Shown piece after piece: positions 42,320 to 52,124 of a stretch of 64,000 nt of DNA. The position numbers and the translations under genes are program-made. Within the stretch, counting starts at the first letter, position 1; each line of letters begins with the position of its first letter. The notes below the pieces were generated by a model. That model was given only the letters and a program-made list of their open reading frames with translations. It was not told where the DNA came from and ran no database searches. Location: contig NZ_FOEE01000005.1 of the NCBI RefSeq assembly GCF_900110555.1, positions 1 to 64,000 on the forward strand. The letters are read 5' to 3'. This DNA is from Trujillonella endophytica. GTDB taxonomy: Bacteria; Actinomycetota; Actinomycetes; Mycobacteriales; Geodermatophilaceae.

Positions 42320-43726
42320 TCAGCCGGGTGCCGTGGCCCCGGGCGCCGCGGCCCCGATCGGCAGCCGGACCCGCAGCACCGTCTCGCCCGGCCGCCGCTC
42401 GATGCCGATGTCGCCGCGGTGCCGGTCGACGATGCGCCGGGAGATGTCCAGGCCCAGGCCGGTGCCCTCACCCACGCCCTTGGTGGTGAAGAACGGATCG
42501 AACGCGTGCCGCGCGACCTCGGGCGCCATCCCCGAGCCGGTGTCGCCCACCTCGACGACCACCTCGTCCTGCTCCAGCCGCGTGGAGACCCGGAGCGTCC
42601 CGCTGCCACCCATCGCGTCGAGGGCGTTGGCGACGAGGTTGGTCCACACCTGGTTGAGCTCGGCCGCGAGCGCCTCGATGCGGGGAACGCGGGGGTCGAA
42701 GTCGCGGACGACGGTCACCCCGGCGGGAGTGCGGAAGGACAGCATCACCAGCGTGCTCTCCAGCCCCTCGACGAGGTCGGTCTGCTGCATCGCGGCCCGG
42801 TCCAGCTGGGAGTAGGACCGCATCGCCGCGATCAGGTCGGAGATCCGGCGGGTCGACTCCTTGACCTCACCCAGCAGGCCGGTCGCGGACAGGGTGCTCG
42901 CGACCCAGTCCAGGCCGGGGCCGAGTCGGCTTTTCCCGACCGCCGCGGCGAGCCGCTCGCACCAGTCGACGTCGGCCCCGGCGGAGGCGAGGGCCGCGGC
43001 CAGCTCCCAGTGCCGGGCGACGTCGTGCCCGTCGAGCCAGTCCGACACCCGGTCCTCGCGATCGGCGACCTCCATCGCGCTCCCGGCCGGGCGCGGGCCG
43101 AGCTCGGCGCGCAGCGCGTCGAGGCCGGCGAACTGCTCGGCGGTCACCGGGGCGGCGGCGAGCCGCTGGAGGGAGGAGAGCATCCCGTCCAGCGCCCCGC
43201 CGAGGGCGTCGACGGCCCGGGTGGCCGCGGCCGCCGGGTTGTTCAGCTCGTGGGCGAGCCCGGCGGCGAGCGTGCCCAGCGCCGCGAGCGCCTCCCGCTG
43301 CCGGGCCATGGTCTCGTAGTTGCGGGCGGACCGGGACACGCCCTCGATCAGCGAGAGGCCGAGCGGGAAGCAGGTGTCCCACAGCGCGCGCAGCGCCTCC
43401 GCGGGGACCCGCAGGACGCGGCCGGCGGTCGTCGCCCGGCCGGTGGCCAGGTAGACGCCGTGCTCGTCCCACGCGCGGAACCCCCCGGCCCAGCGCCCCG
43501 CGACGTCCATCGCCCCGAGCCGGGTCTCCTCCCGCCCGACCCGGCGGACCAGCTCGAGGACGCCGTCCAGGAGCACCCACCAGGAGTCGGCGGCGGAGTT
43601 CTCGGTGAAGAGGACGTCGCCGGCCCGGAACGGGACCTCGGTGCCGGCGGCGAGGAGCGCGCGCAGCTGGTCGTCGTCGGTGCCGGCGAAGAGCCCGATG
43701 CCGCGCAGGTCCTCGAGCCCGGTCAC
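42320..43726 (-). CDS. Histidine kinase-like ATPase with N-terminal cyclic-nucleotide-binding-like domain
   Basis: This 468-residue protein starts with a cNMP/CRP-like beta-roll domain (about 1-125: LRALLAAGTEVPFRAGDVLF, SWWVLLDGVLEL). A kinase part follows, with the phospho-acceptor His157 in GLAHELNNPAAAA, the N box NLVANALDAM, DTGSGM and GTGLGLDIS. No membrane segments, so it is cytoplasmic. GTG at 43726 overlaps the stop of a 32-codon frame upstream. No response regulator gene is adjacent. The ligand of the N-terminal domain is unknown; it lacks an obvious full cyclic-nucleotide phosphate cassette. Confidence 0.85.
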   Translation of the reverse strand: MTGLEDLRGIGLFAGTDDDQLRALLAAGTEVPFRAGDVLFTENSAADSWWVLLDGVLELVRRVGREETRLGAMDVAGRWAGGFRAWDEHGVYLATGRATTAGRVLRVPAEALRALWDTCFPLGLSLIEGVSRSARNYETMARQREALAALGTLAAGLAHELNNPAAAATRAVDALGGALDGMLSSLQRLAAAPVTAEQFAGLDALRAELGPRPAGSAMEVADREDRVSDWLDGHDVARHWELAAALASAGADVDWCERLAAAVGKSRLGPGLDWVASTLSATGLLGEVKESTRRISDLIAAMRSYSQLDRAAMQQTDLVEGLESTLVMLSFRTPAGVTVVRDFDPRVPRIEALAAELNQVWTNLVANALDAMGGSGTLRVSTRLEQDEVVVEVGDTGSGMAPEVARHAFDPFFTTKGVGEGTGLGLDISRRIVDRHRGDIGIERRPGETVLRVRLPIGAAAPGATAPG

Positions 43727-43821
43727 GTCGTCGCCAGGTACGGGTGCACGAGCCGGACGGACAGGGCTTCCCCGCCGACGGCGGAGCCCACCGGCGGGGT
43801 CGGGATGGTCGCCTTGCTCAT
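43723..43821 (-). CDS. Possible 32-residue coupled leader ORF
   Basis: A short frame from ATG 43821 reads MSKATIPTPPVGSAVGGEAL and ends VRLVHPYLATT. Its stop overlaps the kinase GTG as GTGA, and GGGAGGG lies nine bases before its ATG. It may be a remnant of a longer upstream gene or a leader that couples translation of the kinase. No family is recognised. Confidence 0.4.
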   Translation of the reverse strand: MSKATIPTPPVGSAVGGEALSVRLVHPYLATT

Positions 43822-43970
43822 CGGGTGGGGCCCTCCCGGCCGGTGCGTGCCCCCGCGACGGCGGCCGCGGGCGCCGTGATCATGCCGTGCGCCCCCCGGC
43901 TCGGGAAGCTCTCCGGCCGGGGACCGCGGCGGGATGGTTGGCTGGCCTCCCGCCTGCAGAAGGGTCCCCG

Positions 43971-44744
43971 ATGTCGCTCCTGACCACCTTCGCCGAGGCC
44001 CTGGCCTCCGGCTCCGTCGAGGTCGTCGACCTCACCGCACCCCTGTCGGCCGAGACGCCGGTCATCGCGCTGCCACCGCAGTTCGCGCAGACCGCACGCT
44101 TCGAGCTGGAGGAGCTCAGCCGGTACGACGACCGGGGCCCGGCCTGGTACTGGAACAACTTCCGGACCGGCGAGCACACCGGGACCCACTTCGACGCGCC
44201 GAACCACTGGGTGACCGGCCGGGACGGCGACGACGTGGCCTCGGTGCCGGTGCGCCGGCTGGTCGCGCCGGTCGCCGTCCTGGACTTCTCCGCCCGGGTC
44301 GCGCAGGACCCCGACTTCCTCCTCGAGGTCGAGCACGTCCGGGAGTGGGAGGCCACCCACGGACCGCTGCCACAGGGCGGCTGGCTGTTCTACCGCACGG
44401 GCTGGGACGCCCGGTCGGCCTCGCAGGAGGACTTCCTCAACGCCGACGAGACCGGGCCGCACACCCCCGGGATCTCGCCCGCGTGCGCCCGGTGGCTGGC
44501 CGAGGACGCACCGGTCCTGGGCCTGGGGGTCGAGACCGTCGGCACCGACGCCGGCGCGGCGCACTCCTTCGAGCCGCCCTTCCCCTGCCACGCCGCGCTC
44601 ATGGGCAGCGGCAAGTACGGGCTGACCCAGCTTCAGAACCTCGACCGGCTCCCGCCGACCGGCGCTGTGGTGGTGGCGGCGCCGCTGCCGATCGTGTCGG
44701 GGTCCGGTTCCCCCGCGCGGGTGCTGGCCCTGGTCGAGCGCTGA
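43971..44744 (+). CDS. Cyclase family protein (kynurenine-formamidase-like fold)
   Basis: This is a 257-residue metal-dependent hydrolase of the cyclase family (PF04199). The signature is HTGTHFDAPNHW at 69-80, with two His and one Asp as metal ligands, after VVDLTAPLSAETPVI; a second metal-site stretch is GVETVGTDAGAA. Members open or close amide/lactone rings, for example N-formylkynurenine or isatin. ATG at 43971 follows AGAAGGGTCCCCG. Its stop overlaps the next start (TGATG), so the pair works together. Confidence 0.85.
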   Translation: MSLLTTFAEALASGSVEVVDLTAPLSAETPVIALPPQFAQTARFELEELSRYDDRGPAWYWNNFRTGEHTGTHFDAPNHWVTGRDGDDVASVPVRRLVAPVAVLDFSARVAQDPDFLLEVEHVREWEATHGPLPQGGWLFYRTGWDARSASQEDFLNADETGPHTPGISPACARWLAEDAPVLGLGVETVGTDAGAAHSFEPPFPCHAALMGSGKYGLTQLQNLDRLPPTGAVVVAAPLPIVSGSGSPARVLALVER

Positions 44745-46369
44745 TGGACGTCGCACGGGCGGTCGGGGAGACCCTCGTCCGCTGCGGCGTCGACACCGTC
44801 TTCGGGGTGGTGGGGTCGGGCAACTTCCTGACCACCACCGCGATGGTCGGCGCGGGCGCCCGCTACGTCGCGGCCCGGCACGAGGGCGGCGCGGCCACGA
44901 TGGCCGACGCGTACGCGCGCACCAGCGGGCGCGTGGCCGGGCTCAGCGTGCACCAGGGCTGCGGCTTCACCAACGCGCTGACCGGGATCACGGAGGCGGC
45001 CAAGAGCCGCACCCCGCTGGTGGTGGTGACCGGGGAGGCGACCTCGCGGCGGTCCAACTTCTTCGTCGACCAGCCCGCGCTCGCCGCGGCGGTCGGGGCG
45101 GTGCCGATGCGGATCGGATCCGCGGCCGACGCCGTCGCCGTGGCCGCCGAGGCGGTCGCCGTCGCGCGGGGCGGCCGTCGCGTCGTCGTCCTCAACCTGC
45201 CGCTGGACGTGCAGGCCGAGCAGGCGCCGGCCGGACCCGTCGCCGTGCCGGATCCCCCGGCGCCGCCCCCGCCCGACCCGGCCGCCGTGGCGCGCCTGGC
45301 CGAGGCCCTGCGCAGCGCCCGGCGCCCCGTCTTCGTCGCCGGCCGCGGCGCCCGCGGAGCCCGGTCCGAGCTGGTGGAGCTGGCCGACCGCTGCGGCGCC
45401 CTGCTGGCCACGTCGGCGGTGGCCAGGGGGCTCTTCCGCGGCCTGCCCTGGGACCTCGACGTCTCCGGCGGCTTCGCCACCCCGCTGGCCGCCGAGCTCG
45501 TCTCCGGGGCCGACCTCGTCGTCGGCTGGGGCTGCGCGCTGAACATGTGGACCACCCGGCACGGGCGGCTGATCGCCGACGACGCCGCCGTCGTCCAGGT
45601 GGACCTCGAGGACGACGCGCTGGGGGCGCAGCGGCGGATCGACCTCGGCGTCGTGGGCGACGTCGGGGCGGTGGCCCGGGCCGCGACGGCCCTGCTGCCC
45701 GGCACGCCGGCGGGCTACCGGACGCCGGAGGTCCGCCGGGCCCTCGCCGGGCGCGGGCGCTGGCGGGACGAGCCCTTCGCCGACGCCGGCGGGCGGGGCC
45801 GCATCGACCCGCGCACCCTGACGATCGCCCTGGACGACCTGCTGCCGGCCGAGCGCGTCGTCGCGGTCGACTCCGGCAACTTCATGGGCTACCCGAGCAT
45901 GTTCCTCGACGTGCCCGACGAGGCCGGGTTCTGCTTCACCCAGGCCTTCCAGTCGGTGGGCCTGGGGCTGGCCACGGCGATCGGCGCGGCCCTGGCCCGG
46001 CCCGACCGCCTGCCGGTCGCGGCCCTGGGCGACGGCGGGGCGCTGATGGGTGCCGCGGAGCTGGAGACCGTCGTCCGGCTGGGCCTGCCGATGGTGGTCG
46101 TGGTCTACGACGACGCCGGCTACGGCGCGGAGGTGCACCACTTCGGCCCGGCCGGTCACCCGCTGGACACGGTGCGGTTCCCCGAGACCGACTTCGCCGC
46201 GATCGCCCGCGGCCACGGGTTCGCGTCGGTTCCGGTGCGGGAGCCGGGCGACCTCGCGGCGGTGGGGGAGTGGCTCGCGGGGCCCCGCACCGCACCCCTG
46301 CTCGTGGACGCGAAGGTGACCCGCGACGAGCCGTCGTGGTGGCTGGAGGAGGCGTTCCGCGGCCACTGA
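44744..46369 (+). CDS. Thiamine-diphosphate-dependent enzyme, acetolactate-synthase-like
   Basis: This 541-residue protein has all three ThDP domains: Pyr (with the activating Glu47 in RHEGGAATMADAYAR), a central domain, and PP with the ThDP/Mg motif LGDGGALMG starting near 428 and YDDAGYG about 27 residues later. It fits the acetolactate synthase / benzoylformate decarboxylase / oxalyl-CoA decarboxylase superfamily, but without a diagnostic FAD loop I cannot choose. Coupling to the cyclase suggests decarboxylation or ligation of a 2-keto acid released from a ring-opened substrate. Confidence 0.85.
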   Translation: MDVARAVGETLVRCGVDTVFGVVGSGNFLTTTAMVGAGARYVAARHEGGAATMADAYARTSGRVAGLSVHQGCGFTNALTGITEAAKSRTPLVVVTGEATSRRSNFFVDQPALAAAVGAVPMRIGSAADAVAVAAEAVAVARGGRRVVVLNLPLDVQAEQAPAGPVAVPDPPAPPPPDPAAVARLAEALRSARRPVFVAGRGARGARSELVELADRCGALLATSAVARGLFRGLPWDLDVSGGFATPLAAELVSGADLVVGWGCALNMWTTRHGRLIADDAAVVQVDLEDDALGAQRRIDLGVVGDVGAVARAATALLPGTPAGYRTPEVRRALAGRGRWRDEPFADAGGRGRIDPRTLTIALDDLLPAERVVAVDSGNFMGYPSMFLDVPDEAGFCFTQAFQSVGLGLATAIGAALARPDRLPVAALGDGGALMGAAELETVVRLGLPMVVVVYDDAGYGAEVHHFGPAGHPLDTVRFPETDFAAIARGHGFASVPVREPGDLAAVGEWLAGPRTAPLLVDAKVTRDEPSWWLEEAFRGH

Positions 46370-46431
46370 GCGCCGCGCGGCCCGGCGACGGGCGGGTCGG
46401 CGTGTGGCGGGTCGGTGCGTGGCGGCCGACC

Positions 46432-46445
46432 GGGACCGTGGGCCC
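46432..46445. promoter_or_regulatory. DevR/DosR-like box before the 46509 gene
   Basis: GGGACCGTGGGCCC is a near-perfect palindrome 63 bases before the ATG at 46509. It resembles actinobacterial DevR boxes (GGGAC...GTCCC family). It fits the presence of a devR homolog in this cluster. Confidence 0.45.
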
Positions 46446-46508
46446 TCCCGCCCGGCGGTGCGGAGGAGGACCCTGGAGGCCGCCGGACCGCATCCCGGAG
46501 GACAGATC

Positions 46509-46865
46509 ATGACCACTCCCTCGTCCCGACCGCCGGTTCCCCCACCGGCCGACATGAGCACCGCGGAGAAGCTGGCCGCCGAGTGGGAGGCGCGGCACGA
46601 CGTCCTCGCCCGCGGCCACCGCGCCGATCCGCTGGTGCTGCAGCAGTACCTCGCGCACGCGCGCACGGAGGAGGCGGCCCGGCGGGGCACGATCCCCGCG
46701 CCCCGCCGTCCCCGGGACGCGGACGCCCACCGGCCGACCACCTCGACCACCCCGACGGCTCCGGCGGGCGGGTCCCAGCCCTCCGGCGGGGCGGCCACGG
46801 ACCCGGCCCCGGCGCCGGCCGGGGCGCGCCGGCGGCCGTGGTGGCGGAGGCTGCGCGACCGCTGA
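46509..46865 (+). CDS. Pro/Ala/Arg-rich hypothetical protein
   Basis: This 118-residue protein has a short helical part (STAEKLAAEWEARHDVLARG, VLQQYLAHARTEEAARRG) and then a disordered Pro/Thr/Ala-rich tail ending in RRRPWWRRLRDR. ATG follows GGAGGACAGATC. No known domain is visible. The DevR-like box upstream and its neighbours suggest it belongs to the hypoxia regulon. Confidence 0.6.
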   Translation: MTTPSSRPPVPPPADMSTAEKLAAEWEARHDVLARGHRADPLVLQQYLAHARTEEAARRGTIPAPRRPRDADAHRPTTSTTPTAPAGGSQPSGGAATDPAPAPAGARRRPWWRRLRDR

Positions 46866-46887
46866 GTTCCCCCGCCCGCCGCGCCCC

Positions 46888-46922
46888 GGTCGGAGGGCCC
46901 GGCGGCGGAGGACCTCCGGCCC
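46888..46922. promoter_or_regulatory. Two DevR/DosR-like boxes before the GerW-like gene
   Basis: GGTCGGAGGGCCC (46888-46900; reads GGGCCCTCCGACC on the complement) and AGGACCTCCGGCCC (46909-46922) lie 66-100 bases before ATG 46988, a usual distance for paired DevR sites. Confidence 0.45.
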
Positions 46923-46987
46923 CGGCCTCCCGGGCGGCGACCGTGCCAGCGTGGACGCGGCCGTCCGCCGAGACCCCGGGAGGTCCG

Positions 46988-47485
46988 ATGACCCAGACGA
47001 GCGCCGCCGGGGACGGGGTGCGCGAGGAACTGGCGTTCGGCCGGCCGGTCGAGCGGGACGGCGTCACCGTCGTCCCCGCTGCCGCCGTGCGCACCCACCG
47101 TGCCACCCGGGCCGACGGCGGCGACCCGCAGCGGCGGCGCCTGGACGCGTCGCTGTCCGGCGGCCGGCCGCTGGGCGCCTTCGTGCTCCGCGACGGCGGG
47201 GTCCGCTGGCATCCCGTCGTCGACGCGACCCGGGTGCTGACCACCGCGGAGCTGGTGGTGGGCGCCGTCCTGGTCGCGCGGCAGCTCGCGGCGCGCCCCG
47301 GCGCGGCCCGGGCCGACGTGACGATGGGCCCCGGTGGCTGGGTGAGCATGAAGGGCGGGCGCATGGCGGTCCGCCCCGCGCGCCGGCTGTGGCGCCGGCA
47401 GCCGACCTCGACCGCGCCCGCCGGGCGGCGGCCCTGGTGGGCCCGGCTGCTGGCCGCCACGACGCTGGAGTCGGTCCTCGGCTGA
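46988..47485 (+). CDS. GerW/YtfJ-like (spore-protein family) domain protein
   Basis: This is a 165-residue protein with the GerW-type pattern AFGRPVERDGVTVVPAAAVR and LGAFVLRDGGVRWHPVVDATR, then a basic tail RRPWWARLLAATTLESVLG. The glycine-rich FGxGGG loop of spore GerW proteins is weak here. Many non-sporulating actinobacteria carry such proteins with unknown role. It likely answers to the DevR-like boxes upstream. Confidence 0.65.
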   Translation: MTQTSAAGDGVREELAFGRPVERDGVTVVPAAAVRTHRATRADGGDPQRRRLDASLSGGRPLGAFVLRDGGVRWHPVVDATRVLTTAELVVGAVLVARQLAARPGAARADVTMGPGGWVSMKGGRMAVRPARRLWRRQPTSTAPAGRRPWWARLLAATTLESVLG

Positions 47486-47497
47486 GCGCCGCCCTCG

Positions 47498-48619
47498 CTA
47501 CCGGGGCCGGTCCGGCCGCCCGCCGGGGGCGAGCAGTTCCAGCACCTGCCGGCGGATCTCGAGGTCCTCCCGGGCGGTGACGACCACGGTGCGGACCGCT
47601 GCGCCGGCCGCGCCGACGTCGGCGTCGGCGTCGGCGGCCCGGTTGCGCCCCGGGTCCAGTGCCACGCCGAGGTGGGCGAGCGCGTCGCCAGCGGCCTCGC
47701 GGACCTGCCACGCGTGCTCGCCCACGCCACCGGTCATCACCAGCAGGTCCAGGCCGCCCGTGGCGGCGGTCATGCCGGCGATCTCGCGCACCAGCCGGTG
47801 CACGTAGACGTCGAAGGCCAGCGCGCAGTCGGGGTCGCCGGCGGCGCGGCCGGCCAGGACGTCGCGGAGATCCCCGGAGGTCCCCGACAGCCCCTTCAAC
47901 CCGGAGTGGTGATCGAGCACGTCGGCGAGCTCGGGTTCCGGGACCCGGCCGTGCGCGAGCGGCCAGAGCAGGAGACCGGGGTCGAGGGTGCCGGGGCGGG
48001 TGTTCATGACCAGCCCGGCCAGGGGCGTGAACCCCATGGTGGTGTCCACCGACACCCCGCCGAGGACCGCCGCCAGCGAGGCGCCCGCGCCGAGGTGGCA
48101 GGAGACGATCCGCAGGTCATCGAGGGGCCGCCCGACCAGCTCCGCCCCGCGCCGGGCGGCGTGCGCGTGCGAGAGCCCGTGGAAGCCGTAGCGGCGCAGG
48201 TCCCACCGCGCGTTCCACTCCCGCGGCAGGGCGTAGGTGCGGGCCGCGGGCGGCAGGGTCGTGTGGAAGGTGGTGTCGAAGCAGGCCACGGCGGGCACGT
48301 CGCCCAGCAGTTCGCCGGTGGCCTCGATCCCGGCGACCGCGCGGGGGTTGTGGATCGGCGCGAGATGGCTGATCGAGGACAGGTACACGGGCAGCAGGGT
48401 GTCGACCACGGTGGGCCCGGTGTGCCGGGAGCCGCCGTGGACGACGCGGTGGCCGACGGCGTCGACCGGGCCGCAGCCGGCGAGGAACTCCGCCAGCGGC
48501 TCCAGGTGGCCGGTGCCCTGCCAGCGCTCCACCGTCGTCGCGGCGGTGACCGCGCCGGCGGCGTCCAGGCGGGTGAGCTTGAGGCTGCTGGAACCGGCGT
48601 TGACGACGAGGACCCTCAT
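47498..48619 (-). CDS. ackA: Acetate kinase
   Basis: This is a 373-residue acetate kinase: NAGSSSLK at 7-14, [55 protein letters not shown] and [10 protein letters not shown]. It makes ATP and acetate from acetyl phosphate and ADP. It is a little shorter than the usual ~400 residues. ATG at 48619 overlaps the phosphoketolase stop, so the enzyme that makes acetyl phosphate and the one that uses it are coupled. It is the last gene of the operon from 52717. Confidence 0.95.
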   Translation of the reverse strand: MRVLVVNAGSSSLKLTRLDAAGAVTAATTVERWQGTGHLEPLAEFLAGCGPVDAVGHRVVHGGSRHTGPTVVDTLLPVYLSSISHLAPIHNPRAVAGIEATGELLGDVPAVACFDTTFHTTLPPAARTYALPREWNARWDLRRYGFHGLSHAHAARRGAELVGRPLDDLRIVSCHLGAGASLAAVLGGVSVDTTMGFTPLAGLVMNTRPGTLDPGLLLWPLAHGRVPEPELADVLDHHSGLKGLSGTSGDLRDVLAGRAAGDPDCALAFDVYVHRLVREIAGMTAATGGLDLLVMTGGVGEHAWQVREAAGDALAHLGVALDPGRNRAADADADVGAAGAAVRTVVVTAREDLEIRRQVLELLAPGGRPDRPR

Positions 48620-51132
48620 CCCGCGTCCGGCTCGCGCAGCGGGTCGCCGCCGGAGGTCGTCGGCCCGGCGGCCGGTGACCACTGCCAGTCGCGGATCTCG
48701 GGCAGGTCGATGCCGTGCGTGCGCACGTACCGCCGGTGCTCGGTGAGCAGGTCGCGCAGCCGGTCCCGCGCGTGCGCGCCGACGTCGCGCAGGCGGGGCA
48801 CCCGGTCGATCACGTCGATGGCCAGGTCGTAGCGGTCGATCCGGTTCATCACGCAGATGTCGAACGGCGTCGTCGTCGTCCCCTCCTCGACGTAGCCGCG
48901 CACGTGGAAGTTGTCGTGGTTGGTGCGCCGGTAGGTCAGCCGGTGGATGAGCCACGGATAGCCGTGGTAGGCGAAGATGACCGGCTTGTCGGCCGTGAAG
49001 TAGGCGTCGAACTCCCGGTCGGAGAGACCGTGCGGGTGCTCGCGGTCGTCCTGCAGGCGCATCAGGTCGACGACGTTGACCACCCGGATGCGCAGGTCGG
49101 GGAACCAGCCGCGCAGGAGCTGGACCGCCGCGAGGGTCTCCATGGTCGGCACGTCGCCGGCGCAGCCCAGGACGACGTCGGGCTCGGTGCCCGCGTCGGT
49201 GCTGGCCCAGGACCAGACCCCGATGCCCTTGGTGCAGTGCTCCACCGCGGCGTCGATGTCGAGGAACTGCAGCGCCGGCTGCTTGCCCGCGACGACGACG
49301 TTGACGTACTGCCGGCTGCGCAGGCAGTGGTCGACCACGGACAGCAGCGTGTTGGCGTCCGGCGGCAGGTAGACCCGGATGACGTCGGCCTTCTTGTTGA
49401 CCACGTGGTCGATGAAGCCGGGGTCCTGGTGGGAGAAGCCGTTGTGGTCCTGGCGCCACACGTGCGACGTGAGCAGGTAGTTCAGCGAGGCGATGGGGCG
49501 CCGCCACGGGATGCCGTTGGTGGTCTTCAGCCACTTGGCGTGCTGGTTGACCATCGAGTCGACGATGTGGATGAACGCCTCGTAGCAGGAGAAGAAGCCG
49601 TGCCGGCCGGTGAGCAGGTAGCCCTCCAGCCAGCCCTGGCAGGTGTGCTCGGACAGGATCTCCATGACCCGGCCACCGGGGGCCAGGTGGTCGTCCCCGG
49701 GCAGCCGCTCGGCCATCCAGGCGCGGTCGGTGGCCTCGAGCACCGCGCCCAGCCGGTTGGAGTTGTTCTCGTCCGGGGCGAACACCCGGAAGTTGGTCAT
49801 GTTCTCCCGCATCACGTCGCGGAGGAACTCCCCGAGCACCCGGGTCGACTCGACCGCGCCGGTGCCGGGCGCGGGGACGTCGACGGCGTACTCGCGGAAG
49901 TCCGGCATCCGCAGGGACGTGAGGAGCTCCCCGCCGTTGGCGTGCGGATTGGCGCTCATCCGCCGGGTGCCCACGGGGTGCAAATCGCGGACGGCGGGCA
50001 CGGGGGCGCCGGAGTCGTCGAAGAGCTCCTCGGGGCGGTAGCTGCGCAGCCACTGCTCGAGGACGGCGCGGTGCCCGTCGTCCTCCCGCGCGTTCTTGAA
50101 CGGCACCTGGTGCGAGCGCCAGGTGCCCTCCACCTGCAGCCCGTCGACCACCTCCGGGCCGGTCCAGCCCTTGGGCGAGGCCAGCACGATCATCGGCCAG
50201 CGCGGCCGCGCGACGACGCCGTCCTCCCTGGCCGCGCGCTGGATCGCGGCGATGTCGTCCAGGCAGCGGTCCAGGGTCGCGGCGAACTGCTGGTGCATCG
50301 TCGCCGGGTCGTCGCCCTCGACGAGGTACGGCTCGTGGCCGTAGCCGCGCATCAGCTCGAGCAGCTCCGCGCGCGGGATGCGGGCCAGCACCGTCGGGTT
50401 GGCGATCTTGTAGCCGTTCAGGTGCAGGATCGGCAGGACCGCGCCGTCGGTGACCGGGTCGGCGAACTTGTTGGCGTGCCAGCTGGCCGCCAGCGGGCCG
50501 GTCTCCGCCTCGCCGTCGCCGATGACCGCGGCCACCACCAGCCCCGGGTTGTCGAAGGCCGCGCCGTAGGCGTGCGACAGCGCGTAGCCGAGCTCGCCGC
50601 CCTCGTGGATGGAGCCCGGGGTCTCCGGGGCGACGTGGCTGGGGATCCCGCCCGGGAAGGAGAACTGGGTGAACAGCCGGGCCATCCCGGCCTCGTCCTG
50701 CGACACCTCGGGGTAGACCTCGCTGTAGGTGCCCTCGAGCCAGGCGGCCGCCACCGGGCCGGGCCCGCCGTGGCCCGGCCCCATCACGTAGACCATGTCC
50801 AGGTCGCGGGCGCGGATGGCGCGGTTGAGGTGGGCGTACACGAAGTTGAGGCCGGGCGTCGTGCCCCAGTGCCCGAGCAGCCGCGGCTTGACGTGCTCGG
50901 GGAGCAGCGGTTCGGCCAGCAGCGGATTGCCCATCAGGTAGATCTGCCCGACCGAGAGGTAGTTGGCCGCCCGCCACCAGGCGTCGAGGGCGGCCAGCTC
51001 CTCCGCGGGGAGCGGGCCGGTCGGGGAGTGGGTCCGGGCGAGTACGGCGTCCATCGGGCGATCCCAGCGGAGAACGTCCGGGCGGGGCAACCCCGGACCC
51101 GCGGCGCGGGAGGGCCGTGGGATGCGGGTCAT
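48616..51132 (-). CDS. xfp: Phosphoketolase
   Basis: This is an 838-residue ThDP enzyme that splits xylulose-5-phosphate and/or fructose-6-phosphate with phosphate to acetyl phosphate and an aldose phosphate. Blocks include [71 protein letters not shown] and [13 protein letters not shown] at 51132 overlaps the nitroreductase stop (ATGA); an internal ATG at 51054 would give the more usual N-terminus and length (812 residues). It sits between a redox-stress gene and acetate kinase, giving a short fermentative ATP route. Confidence 0.95.
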   Translation of the reverse strand: MTRIPRPSRAAGPGLPRPDVLRWDRPMDAVLARTHSPTGPLPAEELAALDAWWRAANYLSVGQIYLMGNPLLAEPLLPEHVKPRLLGHWGTTPGLNFVYAHLNRAIRARDLDMVYVMGPGHGGPGPVAAAWLEGTYSEVYPEVSQDEAGMARLFTQFSFPGGIPSHVAPETPGSIHEGGELGYALSHAYGAAFDNPGLVVAAVIGDGEAETGPLAASWHANKFADPVTDGAVLPILHLNGYKIANPTVLARIPRAELLELMRGYGHEPYLVEGDDPATMHQQFAATLDRCLDDIAAIQRAAREDGVVARPRWPMIVLASPKGWTGPEVVDGLQVEGTWRSHQVPFKNAREDDGHRAVLEQWLRSYRPEELFDDSGAPVPAVRDLHPVGTRRMSANPHANGGELLTSLRMPDFREYAVDVPAPGTGAVESTRVLGEFLRDVMRENMTNFRVFAPDENNSNRLGAVLEATDRAWMAERLPGDDHLAPGGRVMEILSEHTCQGWLEGYLLTGRHGFFSCYEAFIHIVDSMVNQHAKWLKTTNGIPWRRPIASLNYLLTSHVWRQDHNGFSHQDPGFIDHVVNKKADVIRVYLPPDANTLLSVVDHCLRSRQYVNVVVAGKQPALQFLDIDAAVEHCTKGIGVWSWASTDAGTEPDVVLGCAGDVPTMETLAAVQLLRGWFPDLRIRVVNVVDLMRLQDDREHPHGLSDREFDAYFTADKPVIFAYHGYPWLIHRLTYRRTNHDNFHVRGYVEEGTTTTPFDICVMNRIDRYDLAIDVIDRVPRLRDVGAHARDRLRDLLTEHRRYVRTHGIDLPEIRDWQWSPAAGPTTSGGDPLREPDAG

Positions 51133-52124
51133 GCCCAGGGCGCGTCGAACGGGTCGATGGTCTCGTCGACCGGGCGCCGTCCGGTGGCCGGCACCGGCGT
51201 GGCGCTGACCGGCGCCCAGCCCAGGCGCAGCAGCACCTGGGGATGCCGGCCCGAGGGCAGGCAGTCGGCGGCCAGCCGGTCGCGGGTCGCCTCGACCTCC
51301 AGCGGCTGGCTGATCGGATCGGTGGCCAGGCCGGTCGCGGTCGCCCGCAGCAGCACCGCGCTGAGCGCCTCCCCGGCCCGCAGGCGGTCCTCCGGCGTGT
51401 CCCCGTCGGTGACCAGCACGGCGAGCTCGGTGCCGTCGGCCTCCTCATGGCCCAGCTCGCTCTGGTCCATCTCCCGGCCGGCGAAGTGCCGCACGGGCAC
51501 GGCGGCCGTTCCGTCGCCCGGCACGTTGGCCGCGGGAACGCCGTCCGGTGCGCCGCGCGCCCGGCCGGTCCAGAGCGCGACCTCCTGCGCCAGGCCCGGG
51601 GTCAGCGCCTGCTCGACCGCCGCGCGCTCGATCAGCCGGGCGGCCTCCCACCGGCGGCCCGGATCGAGGACGACGAGGGCCGCCCCCTCGCCGGCCGCGG
51701 CCCGCACGAGGTCGTCGAGGAACTCCGGCGGCACCGGCCAGGTCGAGAAGACGCGCCGGTCGCTGCGCCGCGTCTCGATCGCGCGGGCGAGGCCGAGGTC
51801 GTCGGGGGTCGGCTCCGCGGGGGACGGCTCGATCGACGCCAGGTGGCGGGGGTGCGCGGGGTCGGGCAGCCGGTGCACCGGGCCGCCCAGGCCCGCGGCG
51901 AGCAGCGCGACGCGCAGGTGGTGCAGGGCGGCTCCGCAGCTGACCAGGAGCCCGCGGCCCTCCGGGTCGGTGAGGGGCAGGGCGCGGTCGGGATCGGCGA
52001 ACAGGTGGACGCTCGACGGGCCGATCCGCCACCGCCAGGGCTGGGAGTTGTGCACCGACGGCGCGCGGTTGGCCAGGGCGACCGCGGCGCGGGCGGTGGG
52101 CCGGTCGAGGTGGGTCGTCAGCAC
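51129..52124 (-). CDS. Acg-family nitroreductase-like FMN protein
   Basis: This 331-residue protein belongs to the Acg group (mycobacterial Rv2032/Rv3131 type), which resembles two nitroreductase halves in one chain. [20 protein letters not shown] is the diagnostic N-terminal block, followed by [25 protein letters not shown] and LLRLGWAP. In mycobacteria such proteins are among the strongest DevR targets and may sequester FMN. GTG at 52124 follows GGAGGAACCC. The flavodoxin gene upstream overlaps it by seven bases. Confidence 0.9.
   Translation of the reverse strand: MLTTHLDRPTARAAVALANRAPSVHNSQPWRWRIGPSSVHLFADPDRALPLTDPEGRGLLVSCGAALHHLRVALLAAGLGGPVHRLPDPAHPRHLASIEPSPAEPTPDDLGLARAIETRRSDRRVFSTWPVPPEFLDDLVRAAAGEGAALVVLDPGRRWEAARLIERAAVEQALTPGLAQEVALWTGRARGAPDGVPAANVPGDGTAAVPVRHFAGREMDQSELGHEEADGTELAVLVTDGDTPEDRLRAGEALSAVLLRATATGLATDPISQPLEVEATRDRLAADCLPSGRHPQVLLRLGWAPVSATPVPATGRRPVDETIDPFDAPWA

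Noticed and set aside
47498-51448. A single open frame of over 1300 codons running through phosphoketolase and acetate kinase, and similar very long frames opposite real genes (for example 48715-52452 and 2341-4986)
   Set aside because: They are shadows produced by high G+C and few stop codons. Their protein sequence is Arg/Gly/Pro-rich with no domain, and real conserved proteins lie in the other frame.
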